Below are positions 53,437-60,681 of a DNA stretch of 64,000 nt, in pieces. Source of the DNA: Pseudonocardia autotrophica (GTDB taxonomy: Bacteria; Actinomycetota; Actinomycetes; Mycobacteriales; Pseudonocardiaceae); assembly GCF_000717175.1 (NCBI RefSeq), contig NZ_JNYD01000015.1:186001-250000 (forward strand). Direction: 5' to 3'. The notes under the pieces were generated by a model. It worked only from the letters and a program-made list of their open reading frames with translations. It was not told the DNA's origin and did not search any database. The translations under genes and the position numbers were made by a program. The stretch's first letter is position 1. Each line of letters starts with the position of its first letter.

Positions 53437-54342
53437 GTGCCGCTCGACCCGCAGTTCCGCACTGTCCTCGACACCCTCGCCGCGGCCGGCTTCACCGGCC
53501 TGACCGATGGCGACGCGCTCACCGTGCGCGAGCGGTACCGGACGCTGGCACTGTCCCGGCGCGGGCCGGGGTTCGTGCCGGAGCCGGTCGCCGCGGTGGA
53601 GGACACGACGGCCGACGGGGTCCCGGTTCGGATCTTCATGCCGGCGCAGGACCGCGGGCTCGCCGTGGTGTACCTGCACGGCGGCGGCTGGGTGATGGGC
53701 GACCTGGACACCCACGACCCCCTGTGCCGCCGCGTGGCCAATGCGCTCGGCGCGGTCGTGGTGTCCGTGGACTACCGGCTCGCGCCCGAGCACCCCTTCC
53801 CCTCCGGGCTCGACGACGCCCTCACCGTGCTGCGCTGGACGCTCGCCCGCCACCCCGACCGGCCGGTCGGCGCCGCCGGGGACAGCGCGGGCGCCTCGCT
53901 CGCCGCCGGCGTCGCACTGCGGGCGCGCGACGCCGGCCTCCCGCTGGCCGGCCAGCTGCTGTTCTACCCCGCCACCGACCCGGCGATGGCCTCGCCGTCG
54001 GTGCGCGACAACGGCGAGGGCTACTTCCTCACCCACGCCGACATGGTCTGGTTCCTCGAGCAGTACGCGCCGGGCGGCGGGACCGGCGTACCCGAGGTGG
54101 ACCTGCTGGCGGCCGAGGTGGGCGGGGTGGCGCCCGCCGTCGTCGCGACCGCGGAGTTCGACCCGCTCCGCGACGAGGGCGGGGCCTACGTCGAGCGCCT
54201 CGCCGCCGCGGGCGTGCCCGTCGAGCACCTGCCCGGGCCCGGCCTCATCCACGGCTACGCGGCCTTCCTCGGGGTCGTCGACGCCGCCGACGCGACGGCC
54301 GTGCAGGCCCTCGACTCCTTCGGCCAGGTGCTCACGCGGTGA
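53437..54342 (+). CDS. Alpha/beta-hydrolase, hormone-sensitive-lipase family
   Basis: A 301-residue esterase with HGGGWVMG (oxyanion hole), GDSAGASLAAG (nucleophile Ser), EFDPLRDEG (Asp) and GLIHGYAAF (His), the full set of the HSL/bacterial carboxylesterase family. It should hydrolyse short acyl esters in the cytoplasm. GTG start behind GGGAG. It is divergent from the DUF6790 gene and convergent with the DUF6197-like gene. Confidence 0.93.
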   Translation: MPLDPQFRTVLDTLAAAGFTGLTDGDALTVRERYRTLALSRRGPGFVPEPVAAVEDTTADGVPVRIFMPAQDRGLAVVYLHGGGWVMGDLDTHDPLCRRVANALGAVVVSVDYRLAPEHPFPSGLDDALTVLRWTLARHPDRPVGAAGDSAGASLAAGVALRARDAGLPLAGQLLFYPATDPAMASPSVRDNGEGYFLTHADMVWFLEQYAPGGGTGVPEVDLLAAEVGGVAPAVVATAEFDPLRDEGGAYVERLAAAGVPVEHLPGPGLIHGYAAFLGVVDAADATAVQALDSFGQVLTR

Positions 54343-54387
54343 ATCCGGCGGCCCGGGGAGGTGGTTCAGGGGCCCGCCCCGCTCCCG

Positions 54388-54834
54388 TCAGCCGACCGGC
54401 GCGAGGCGCTCCGCCCGCTCGAGCAGGGCGACGACGTCGTCGCGGGTGCGGTGCGGCGCGTCGTTCCACGCGGTGAGGTCGCGGATCACGGCCGCGCCCC
54501 ACGGTCCGCGCAGCGCCGGCGCGCGCCGCCCGGCCGCGCCCGGCAGGCACCGCCAGACGTGCGCGATCCACGGCATCGCGTCCCGCTCGACGTTGACCAG
54601 CCGGCCCCCGCGGTGGGCCGCGACGGTCAGCGCCGCCACCAGGCAGGCCTGCTCCACCTCGTCCGGCCGCGGCGGCCCGGCGAGCAGCCGCGCCACCCTC
54701 GACGGGCGGTTGTCCGTGCACCAGCCGTGCTGCAACCACCCGCGCTCCACGATCCCGCGGGCCACCGCGAGAACACTCCGCTCGGGCGTCCGGCGGAGAG
54801 GCCGGACCCCGGGCTCGACCAGACAGACGGCCAT
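54388..54834 (-). CDS. DUF6197-like protein
   Basis: A 148-residue soluble protein. It contains LAVARGIVERGWLQHGWCTD, then CLVAALTVAAHRGG, AVIRDLTAWNDAPHRTRDDV and a final helix, which is the pattern of the actinobacterial DUF6197 family (helical, 'W-N-D' motif). Function unknown. ATG 54834 is preferred over 54861 because of GGGAGGAGC upstream. Confidence 0.72.
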   Translation of the reverse strand: MAVCLVEPGVRPLRRTPERSVLAVARGIVERGWLQHGWCTDNRPSRVARLLAGPPRPDEVEQACLVAALTVAAHRGGRLVNVERDAMPWIAHVWRCLPGAAGRRAPALRGPWGAAVIRDLTAWNDAPHRTRDDVVALLERAERLAPVG

Positions 54835-54901
54835 CGCCGCTCCTCCCGCTCGCTGCCCCACCTCGCAGTGTGGGCCGGGAGCCGCCTGCGCGGTAGGGCC
54901 T

Positions 54902-55072
54902 TCATCGCCGCTGCGGGCACACCGCCCGGACCGCGCCGACCAGCCTGACCACGTCGTCGGCGTGCAGGTGGACCGCGGTGAGCTTTACGGTCCCGTGGCG
55001 CGGCAGGTCGACCACGACCGGTTCGCCGAGGCCTACCGGCGGTGATACGTCCGGAGCCCCTCGCACGAGCAT
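54902..55072 (-). CDS. Possible 56-residue protein or gene fragment
   Basis: An ATG-to-stop frame whose later part (GEPVVVDLPRHGTVKLTAVH, then LHADDVVRLVGAVRAVCP) uses codons ending in G or C as real genes here do. There is no ribosome site, and it overlaps the O-methyltransferase relic on the other strand by a few bases. It may be the C-terminus of a lost gene. No family recognised. Confidence 0.3.
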   Translation of the reverse strand: MLVRGAPDVSPPVGLGEPVVVDLPRHGTVKLTAVHLHADDVVRLVGAVRAVCPQRR

Positions 55073-55194
55073 CGGGAGGAGAACCTCGCACCGAACCGGA
55101 GTGGCGGGACCTGCTCGCGAGCGCCGGGTTCCGGGTCGGGAGCATCGTCCCCGCAGGGCCGGGGCGGTCGGTGATCGAAGCGATCCGTCGAGAT
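55063..55194 (+). pseudogene. Relic of an O-methyltransferase gene (3' end)
   Basis: Plus-strand codons read EPRTEPEWRDLLASAGFRVG, then SIVPAGPGRSVIEAIR. This closely follows the C-terminus of SAM-dependent O-methyltransferases and matches the end of the complete one at 62102 (ERTEEEYRRLLARAGLRLRR, VVPTASPVSVLEAV). There is no SAM-binding part and no stop until 55365. An inverted repeat begins at its end. Confidence 0.45.
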
Positions 55195-55226
55195 GAACAT
55201 GGTGGTCGGCAGACGTTCATCTCGAC
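55187..55226. repeat. 12-bp perfect inverted repeat
   Basis: GTCGAGATGAAC (55187-55198) and GTTCATCTCGAC (55215-55226), 16 bases apart, at the end of the O-methyltransferase relic. Terminator, regulator site or scar of a rearrangement. Confidence 0.6.
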
Positions 55227-55342
55227 GGCCAGAGTCGGCCGCAGCCAGCCAGCCGGCGCGCACGGACGCGACCCTCCGACAGCACCTCGCCCAGCCGCCC
55301 CACACCGCGGTTCGACCAGCACCCCCGACCACCCACCGCCCC

Positions 55343-55987
55343 TCAGATCGCTCCGAGCAGCATGACCGCCATGGAAGCGGCAGCGATGAGGTGTGCGACG
55401 GCGGCGACCCGAGCCGTGCGCAGCGCGCCGAGCCGCGCACCCGCAGCCACCCGGTCCGAGCCGGCGCAGGGCGCGGCGGCGGGCGGACCGCCGACCGTGA
55501 CCGGGAGGTGCGGCACGACCCGGTGCGCGGCGCAGGCCCAGCGGTCGCCGCACCGCATCCCGTGCCACGCGAAGTAGCCGACCAGCAGGAGCGACACCCC
55601 GGAGACCCAGATCGGCACACCGGCCACCGCTCCGTGCCCCGAGTGCCCGGCACTCGGCACCTGACCACCGTGCGGACTCAGGACCAGCATGAAGAGCATC
55701 GCGAGGCCGCAGACCACGTGGTGCGCGGCGTCGTCGGCGGCCGGGCCGTCGCGGAGGGCGGCGGCCGTGAACCAGGCGGCGCTGAGGCCGAACAGGACCG
55801 ACCAGGCCACGGACGGCAACGGGTCGAGGGTCGGCGAGAACATCGAGGCCATCCCGAGAGCCATCGCGACGTGGGCCAGCTCCCCGGCGGCGGGGCGGCC
55901 GTCGCGTCGGGCGGTCACCAGACGGACGACGTGCAGCAGGCCCACGCCGACCAGGACCGCGGACACTCCGGCATCGAACCAGGCCAT
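55343..55987 (-). CDS. DUF5134 membrane protein
   Basis: A 214-residue protein with six or seven membrane segments and the DUF5134 marks: LLHVVRLVTARR, HVAMALGMASMFSP, HHVVCGLAMLFMLV and a final segment VAHLIAAASMAVMLLGAI. The many His in or near membrane segments hint at metal or heme handling, but no role is known. ATG 55987 is chosen over 56098 because AAGGGAC precedes it and the upstream part does not look like protein. Confidence 0.82.
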   Translation of the reverse strand: MAWFDAGVSAVLVGVGLLHVVRLVTARRDGRPAAGELAHVAMALGMASMFSPTLDPLPSVAWSVLFGLSAAWFTAAALRDGPAADDAAHHVVCGLAMLFMLVLSPHGGQVPSAGHSGHGAVAGVPIWVSGVSLLLVGYFAWHGMRCGDRWACAAHRVVPHLPVTVGGPPAAAPCAGSDRVAAGARLGALRTARVAAVAHLIAAASMAVMLLGAI

Positions 55988-56525
55988 GGGCGGGCGGGTC
56001 CCTTCGTCGCGAGGAGATCTGGGCGGGCACCTCCGGAGAGTGCGTGACCCGGTGCGGGCCGTCACGAGAGAACTGCACCGTCTCCGCGTTCCGGACACGT
56101 TCCCGTCGCGGTACGAGCGCGCGCCCTTCTGGGCGGAGATGCCGGTCCCCGTGTCACCTGCATGACCGTGCGTCGAGACGCGATGACGAGTGCTTCACCG
56201 TGGAGCGCCCACGCAGTGAGATCCGCACGGACCTGCACGTCAGACGCGCATCGCTCCCCGAACCGACGCGCGATGCCGCCCCGCACCTGCCGCGCGACGA
56301 CCGCACCGATGTGGGTGACGACCCCCGCGGGCGATCGCGGCGCGTGACAACACCCAGGTCAGCGCCCCGCGGCCCGAGCTTCTCAACCCTGTTCGTCATC
56401 GTGTGAGGGCGAGTTGACCCTGCCGTCATCGAGCGGCCCCGGTCCGGACACGCACACCGGGAGGGATCTCCCGCATCCGTCCGGCACCCCCGCCCGGACG
56501 TGACGTCCCGCGGAAGGAGCTCGGC
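55988..56525. promoter_or_regulatory. 538-bp divergent region without a credible gene
   Basis: It lies between the DUF5134 gene and the first GlnR-like gene. Open frames here lack family features. TTGACC at 56414-56419 could be a -35, but no TAnnnT sits at the right distance. GGAAGGAG is the ribosome site of the GlnR-like gene. Nothing else supportable was seen. Confidence 0.4.
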
Positions 56526-57191
56526 ATGGAGGTCCTGGTCCTGACCACCGCACCCGGCGGGCGTTCGGTGCTGCCCGCACTCGACCTGCTCGACCACACC
56601 GTGCGCGCGACGGCGCCGTCCGTCAGCGCCTTCCTCGACGCGGGGCGCTGCGACGTCGTGCTCGTCGACGGACGCCGCCAGCCACGGGCCGCCCTCGAGC
56701 TCGTGGCCCTGGTCGCGACGGCCGCGCGCGGCACACCCGTCGTGTTCGTCGCCGACGAGACCTGCCTCGCCGGCCTCCCACGAGGACTCGGCGTAACTCA
56801 GCTGGTCTTGTCCGACGCCGGCCCCGCCGAGGTCGACGCCCGGCTACGGCTGGCGCGACGACGGTCGGTCGACCCGCGACACGGTTCCGAGCATCCGGTC
56901 GTGGTGCGGGTGGGCCCGTTCGAACTCGACCCGTACGCCTACACGATCCGGCTCCAGCACCGGCCGCTCCCGTTGACCCATCGGGAGTTCGAGCTGCTCG
57001 GCGCCCTGTTGGCAGAGGCCGGGCGCCCGTTGTCCCGGGAACGTCTGCTCGGTCTCGTCGACGGCGGCGGCGACGGGACCAGCCCGCGGGCGGTCGATTG
57101 CCACATCCGCGCCATCCGCGCGAAGCTCGGTGCGCACCGGAGCAGCATCCGCACCGTCCGCGGGCTCGGTTACCTGGTCGCCGCGGGGTGA
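56526..57191 (+). CDS. GlnR-like orphan response regulator (first copy)
   Basis: A 221-residue protein. The receiver-like N-terminus (MEVLVLTTAPGGRSVLPALD, then LLDHTVRATAP; VVLVDGRRQ) and the phrase AGPAEVDARLRLA are hallmarks of the actinobacterial GlnR group, which lacks a normal phosphorylation pocket and has no kinase. The C-terminus is an OmpR-type winged helix (LPLTHREFELLGALLAEAGR, then PRAVDCHIRAIRAKLG). GlnR controls nitrogen genes; this copy may have another regulon. ATG start behind GGAAGGAG. It overlaps its paralogue by 22 bases, tail to tail. Confidence 0.9.
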   Translation: MEVLVLTTAPGGRSVLPALDLLDHTVRATAPSVSAFLDAGRCDVVLVDGRRQPRAALELVALVATAARGTPVVFVADETCLAGLPRGLGVTQLVLSDAGPAEVDARLRLARRRSVDPRHGSEHPVVVRVGPFELDPYAYTIRLQHRPLPLTHREFELLGALLAEAGRPLSRERLLGLVDGGGDGTSPRAVDCHIRAIRAKLGAHRSSIRTVRGLGYLVAAG

Positions 57192-57880
57192 CCCGCCGGC
57201 GCGCTCGTGCCGGGCGGCTGCCAGGGCAGCACGTACCCGTGCCCGCGCACCGTGCGCACCAGCCCGCGGTGCGGGCCGAGCTTCGCGCGGATGGCGCGGA
57301 CGTGGCAGTCGACGGCGCGTGGGCCGGTCCCGTCCGTCCAGCCGTCGCACTCGCTCACCAGCTGCGCACGGGTCAGGGGTCGCCCGGCGTGCAACAGCAG
57401 GGCCTTGAGCAGCTCGAACTCGTGATGGGTGAGGGCGAGCGGGGCGCCGTCGAGCGTCACCGTCCAGGCGTGGACGTCGAGGACGAAGGGCCCCACCGCG
57501 AGGACGGCCGCGGCGGCTTCGGGCTCCGGGTCGACCAGGCGACGACGGCCGGCCAGCCGCAGCCGGGCATCGATCTCCGCGGGCCCGGCCGAGGCCAGCA
57601 CGAGCTGCACCACCGCGCAGTCCTCGTCGATCTGCGGCGCGACCAGCTCCTCGATCACCCCGATCACGGGAATCCCCCGCGCGGTCGCCACCAGCCCGCG
57701 GCTCAGCTGGCAGGCCGCGAAGGGCTGGGTGCGCCCGTCGACGAGGGCCGCGTCGCACCGGCCCGCCGCCAGGAACTCCTGGACCGAGGGCCGGCAGGTG
57801 CGCACGCGGTGCGGCAGGAGGTCGAGCGCGGGCAGGACGGCGTGCACGTCGGGGTTGGAGGTGAGCACCAGGATCTGCAC
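57170..57880 (-). CDS. GlnR-like orphan response regulator (second copy)
   Basis: A 236-residue paralogue of the preceding protein: MQILVLTSNPDVHAVLPALD, LLPHRVRTCRP, AALVDGRTQ, AGPAEIDARLRLAGRR, and a winged helix ending RAVDCHVRAIRAKLGPHRGL. The sequence is roughly half identical to the first by eye. ATG start behind GGGGAGAAG. The two genes converge and overlap at their 3' ends, so each transcript could interfere with the other. A tandem, divergent GlnR-like pair of this kind is not something I recognise from model strains. Confidence 0.9.
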   Translation of the reverse strand: MQILVLTSNPDVHAVLPALDLLPHRVRTCRPSVQEFLAAGRCDAALVDGRTQPFAACQLSRGLVATARGIPVIGVIEELVAPQIDEDCAVVQLVLASAGPAEIDARLRLAGRRRLVDPEPEAAAAVLAVGPFVLDVHAWTVTLDGAPLALTHHEFELLKALLLHAGRPLTRAQLVSECDGWTDGTGPRAVDCHVRAIRAKLGPHRGLVRTVRGHGYVLPWQPPGTSAPAGHPAATR

Positions 57881-58338
57881 GACTTCTCCCCGGAATGCGC
57901 GTCGACGGTTGCGGAACGACTAGAACCATCCCCCCGAGATTCGCACAAGTCGTGCCCCGTGACCATTTCGTCAACACTCGCTCACGCGACCGGAATCCGA
58001 TTCGTGATCGAGGCTCGCTGGCGAACCTCGCCTTCGCAACCGTTGTGCGACAGCGTATGCCGACCAGCACCGATGCTCCGGTCGCATTTCCCTGACGTGC
58101 TCACACCTTCCCGGATCGGCCGGTGAGGGGAGCGATACGCCCTCGACACGAACGGCCACAATCGGGTGAAGGAAACGCGATTAACCGCGGCGTAACTGCG
58201 GCCCCACCGAACGCAACGGTCCTGCTGCTTCGCTCAGTGGCAGCCGGGGGCGGCAGGGCTCCCCGCTCCGCCCGGGACCCCGATCCGGGCGTCGGCCGCA
58301 CCTCGGTTCGTTCCCCACGAAGTCAGAAGGAGACACAC
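57881..58338. promoter_or_regulatory. 458-bp divergent control region before the isochorismate cluster
   Basis: Between the second GlnR-like gene and the secreted protein gene. It is less GC-rich than its surroundings, especially 57900-58200, as expected for promoters. GTGAC-catttc-GTCAAC at 57959-57975 resembles half of a GlnR box with one base of misfit. No gene is credible. AAGGAGA before 58339 is the ribosome site. Confidence 0.5.
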
Positions 58339-58719
58339 ATGTCCGAGCGCCAGAGCGTTCTGCGTCGCGCCGGGAAGGCCGGCGTGCTCGTCGCCGGTGG
58401 CGTCATGGCCCTGTCGGCCGTCGCCGCGGGCACCGCGTCCGCCCACGAGGGCCACTCGGTCCCCGAGAAGGAGCCGGCCGAGGGCACGGCCAACCCGGCC
58501 GCCCCCGTCGAGGAGGTCGTCGGGCACGTCGTCGACGGCTTCGTGGCGCACTGGGGCCAGTACCACTACCAGCACAGCCTGGTCGAGAACGACATCCCGT
58601 TCGCGACGTCCGACCCGGTCGAGTACGTCGGCATCCACACCCACATGGTCGAGATGATGACCGGCCAGGCGCCGATCCCGGACGAGTTCCCGATCGGCGA
58701 GGGCTACCCGCAGGTCTGA
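58339..58719 (+). CDS. Secreted His-rich protein of unknown function
   Basis: A 126-residue protein with a signal peptide (SVLRRAGKAGVLVAGGVMAL, cleavage after GTASA) and a mature part of about 90 residues with many His (AHEGHS; HVVDGFVAHWGQYHYQHS; GIHTHMVEMMTG). The pattern suggests an extracellular metal- or heme-binding protein, but no family is recognised. ATG start behind AAGGAGA. It is the first gene of the co-directional set leading to isochorismate synthase, followed by a partial hairpin. Confidence 0.75.
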   Translation: MSERQSVLRRAGKAGVLVAGGVMALSAVAAGTASAHEGHSVPEKEPAEGTANPAAPVEEVVGHVVDGFVAHWGQYHYQHSLVENDIPFATSDPVEYVGIHTHMVEMMTGQAPIPDEFPIGEGYPQV

Positions 58720-58739
58720 TCCGGGCCCTCACCCCTCTC

Positions 58740-58771
58740 CCCCGCCCCGTGCAGTGCCGCGCGGGGCGGGG
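58740..58771 (+). terminator. Hairpin after the secreted protein gene
   Basis: CCCCGCCCCG (58740-58749) pairs with CGGGGCGGGG (58762-58771) over 12 bases. In an 87-base gap inside the set, it may reduce read-through to the enzymes and leave more of the secreted protein. Confidence 0.6.
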
Positions 58772-58806
58772 AGCCCCCGTACATCCCACCCAGGAAGAGC
58801 GCCGCG

Positions 58807-59412
58807 ATGACCAGCACCTTGACCGAGACCCTCGTCCTCGAACCGGCCGCGCAGGACCTGCTGTTCCGCGACGCGCGGACCGTCGCTGCCTTCACCGACG
58901 AGCCGGTCGGCGACGACCTCCTCCACGCGGTGTACGACCTCGTCCGCGCCGCCCCCACCTCGATGAACTGCTGCCCGCTGCGGGTGCTGGCGCTGCGCAG
59001 CGAGAGCGCGCGGGCCCGGCTGCTGCTGCACATGGCCGAGGGCAACCGGGAGAAGACGGCCGCGGCGCCGCTGGTCCTGGTCCTCGCCGCCGACCACGCC
59101 TTCACCGAGCACATGCCCACGCTGTTCCCGTTCGTCGACGCCGACGCCTACTTCGCCGACCCCGCGCTGCGCGCCGGGACCGCCGAGTACAACGCCGCGC
59201 TGCAGGCCGGCTACCTGATCCTCGGGCTGCGGGCCGCGGGCCTGGGCGTCGGCCCGATGGCGGGCTTCGACCGCGAGGGCGTCGACGCCGAGTTCTTCCC
59301 CGAGGGTCGCCTGCACACCGCGCTGGTGCTGATCGCCGGCCGCCCGGCGGGCGAGAGCCCGTACCCGCGGCTGCCGCGACCGGACTTCGACCAGGTCGTC
59401 ACCTCGCTGTAG
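58807..59412 (+). CDS. Nitroreductase-family protein (RutE/malonic semialdehyde reductase-like)
   Basis: A 201-residue FMN enzyme of the nitroreductase fold: FRDARTVAAFTDEPVGDDLL, the flavin-binding APTSMNCCPLRVLALRSESA and GLRAAGLGVGPMAGFDREGV. It is closest to the RutE/HadB-like branch, which reduces malonic semialdehyde or similar aldehydes; reduction of flavin for a partner is equally possible here because a flavin monooxygenase is encoded next. ATG start with GGAAGAG upstream. The gap to the next gene is 32 bases. Confidence 0.88.
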   Translation: MTSTLTETLVLEPAAQDLLFRDARTVAAFTDEPVGDDLLHAVYDLVRAAPTSMNCCPLRVLALRSESARARLLLHMAEGNREKTAAAPLVLVLAADHAFTEHMPTLFPFVDADAYFADPALRAGTAEYNAALQAGYLILGLRAAGLGVGPMAGFDREGVDAEFFPEGRLHTALVLIAGRPAGESPYPRLPRPDFDQVVTSL

Positions 59413-59444
59413 AGACGCCCACCCGCCGGACGAGGAGGATTCCC

Positions 59445-60671
59445 GTGACCACGACCGCGCTCCCGGTCGACGCGCCGAGCGGCGCGGGCCGCACCCCCGA
59501 GCCGATCGACCCGGTCGCGCGCGCCGCGGCCGTCGCGCCGCTGCTGGCCGAGCAGCGCCCGATCGGTGAGTCCCGGCGCCAGCTGACCGACGCCACGGTC
59601 GCCGCGCTGGCCGACGCCGGCCAGCTGCGCACCTGGGTCCCGCGCCGGTTCGGCGGGCTGGAGACCGACACACCCACGGTGATCGACGCGACCGCACGGA
59701 TCTCCGCGGCCGACCCGGCCGCCGGGTGGGTCACGATGATCCTCTCCTGCGCGGACTTCCTGGTCGGGATGCTCGAGCAGCGGGCCCAGCAGGAGGTCTG
59801 GTCCGCCGGCCCGGACACCTCGGTGTGCGCGGTGTTCAACCCCAGCTCCACCAGCGAGCGGGTGCCCGGCGGCTGGCGGGTGCGCGGGCGGTGGTTGCCC
59901 GCCTCCGGGTGCCGGCACGCGAGCTGGGCCCTGCTCGGCGTCCCGCTGGCCGAGGACCCCAGGGCCGGCGGCGCCACCACCCGAGCCAGCGTCCTGATCC
60001 CGATGAGCGAGCTGACGGTCACGGCCAGCTGGAACGCCATCGGCATGCGTGCCACCGGCAGCGACACCCTCGAGACCGTCGACGCGTTCGTCCCCGAGCA
60101 CCGGGTGTTGCGGCTCGGCCCGGCCCTCGAAGGCCGGTTCCCCGGCTCGTACGGCGCCTCCTGGCGGCACCGCTCGCCGCTGATGCCGACGCTGTCCACC
60201 CACATGATGGCCGTCTACCTCGGCATGGCCGCCTCGGCGCTCGACGTCGTGCTCGCCACCTCGGGCACCAAAGGCCTCACCTTCACCACCTACTCCCGCG
60301 CCGCCGAGTCCGGCGGGGTGCAGACCGCCGTGGCGAAGGCCGCGCTGACGATCGACGCCATGTGGGCGCTGGCCCACCACGCCGGCCGCGAGGTCGACTG
60401 GTGGGCCCGCACCGGGACCCGCCCCTCGACGGCGGACCGGGCGCGGGTCCGCGGTTGGACCGGGCACGTCGCCGCGCAGTGCCGCGAGGCCCTCGACCAG
60501 CTCGTCAGCTGCTACGGCGCCTCCGCCTTCGCCGAGACGAACCCGCTGCAGGCCACCGTCCGCGACATGCACGCCGCCAGCCGGCACGCGGTGGCCAACC
60601 CGATCACCGGCACCGAGATCTACGGCCGCGCGCTGCTCGGCGTGGAGCCGTCGATCGCCACGCTCATCTGA
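59445..60671 (+). CDS. Acyl-CoA-dehydrogenase-fold flavin monooxygenase
   Basis: A 408-residue protein of the DszC/HsaA-like group, which uses reduced flavin and oxygen to hydroxylate aromatic or heteroaromatic compounds. Full-length: N-terminal helices (VAALADAGQLRTWVPRRFGG), beta domain (GGWRVRGRWLPASGCRHASW; WNAIGMRATGSDTLETVDAF), and helical C-terminus ending in HAVANPITGTEIYG. The usual acyl-CoA dehydrogenase catalytic Glu is absent, as expected for hydroxylases. GTG start behind GAGGAGG. Between a nitroreductase and isochorismate synthase, it probably tailors an isochorismate-derived ring. Confidence 0.88.
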   Translation: MTTTALPVDAPSGAGRTPEPIDPVARAAAVAPLLAEQRPIGESRRQLTDATVAALADAGQLRTWVPRRFGGLETDTPTVIDATARISAADPAAGWVTMILSCADFLVGMLEQRAQQEVWSAGPDTSVCAVFNPSSTSERVPGGWRVRGRWLPASGCRHASWALLGVPLAEDPRAGGATTRASVLIPMSELTVTASWNAIGMRATGSDTLETVDAFVPEHRVLRLGPALEGRFPGSYGASWRHRSPLMPTLSTHMMAVYLGMAASALDVVLATSGTKGLTFTTYSRAAESGGVQTAVAKAALTIDAMWALAHHAGREVDWWARTGTRPSTADRARVRGWTGHVAAQCREALDQLVSCYGASAFAETNPLQATVRDMHAASRHAVANPITGTEIYGRALLGVEPSIATLI

Positions 60672-60681
60672 GGAGCCCCTC

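Noticed and set aside
55689..56165. Frames across the DUF5134 gene and the following gap
   Set aside because: Mostly antisense to DUF5134; the short tail in the gap has no recognisable features or start.
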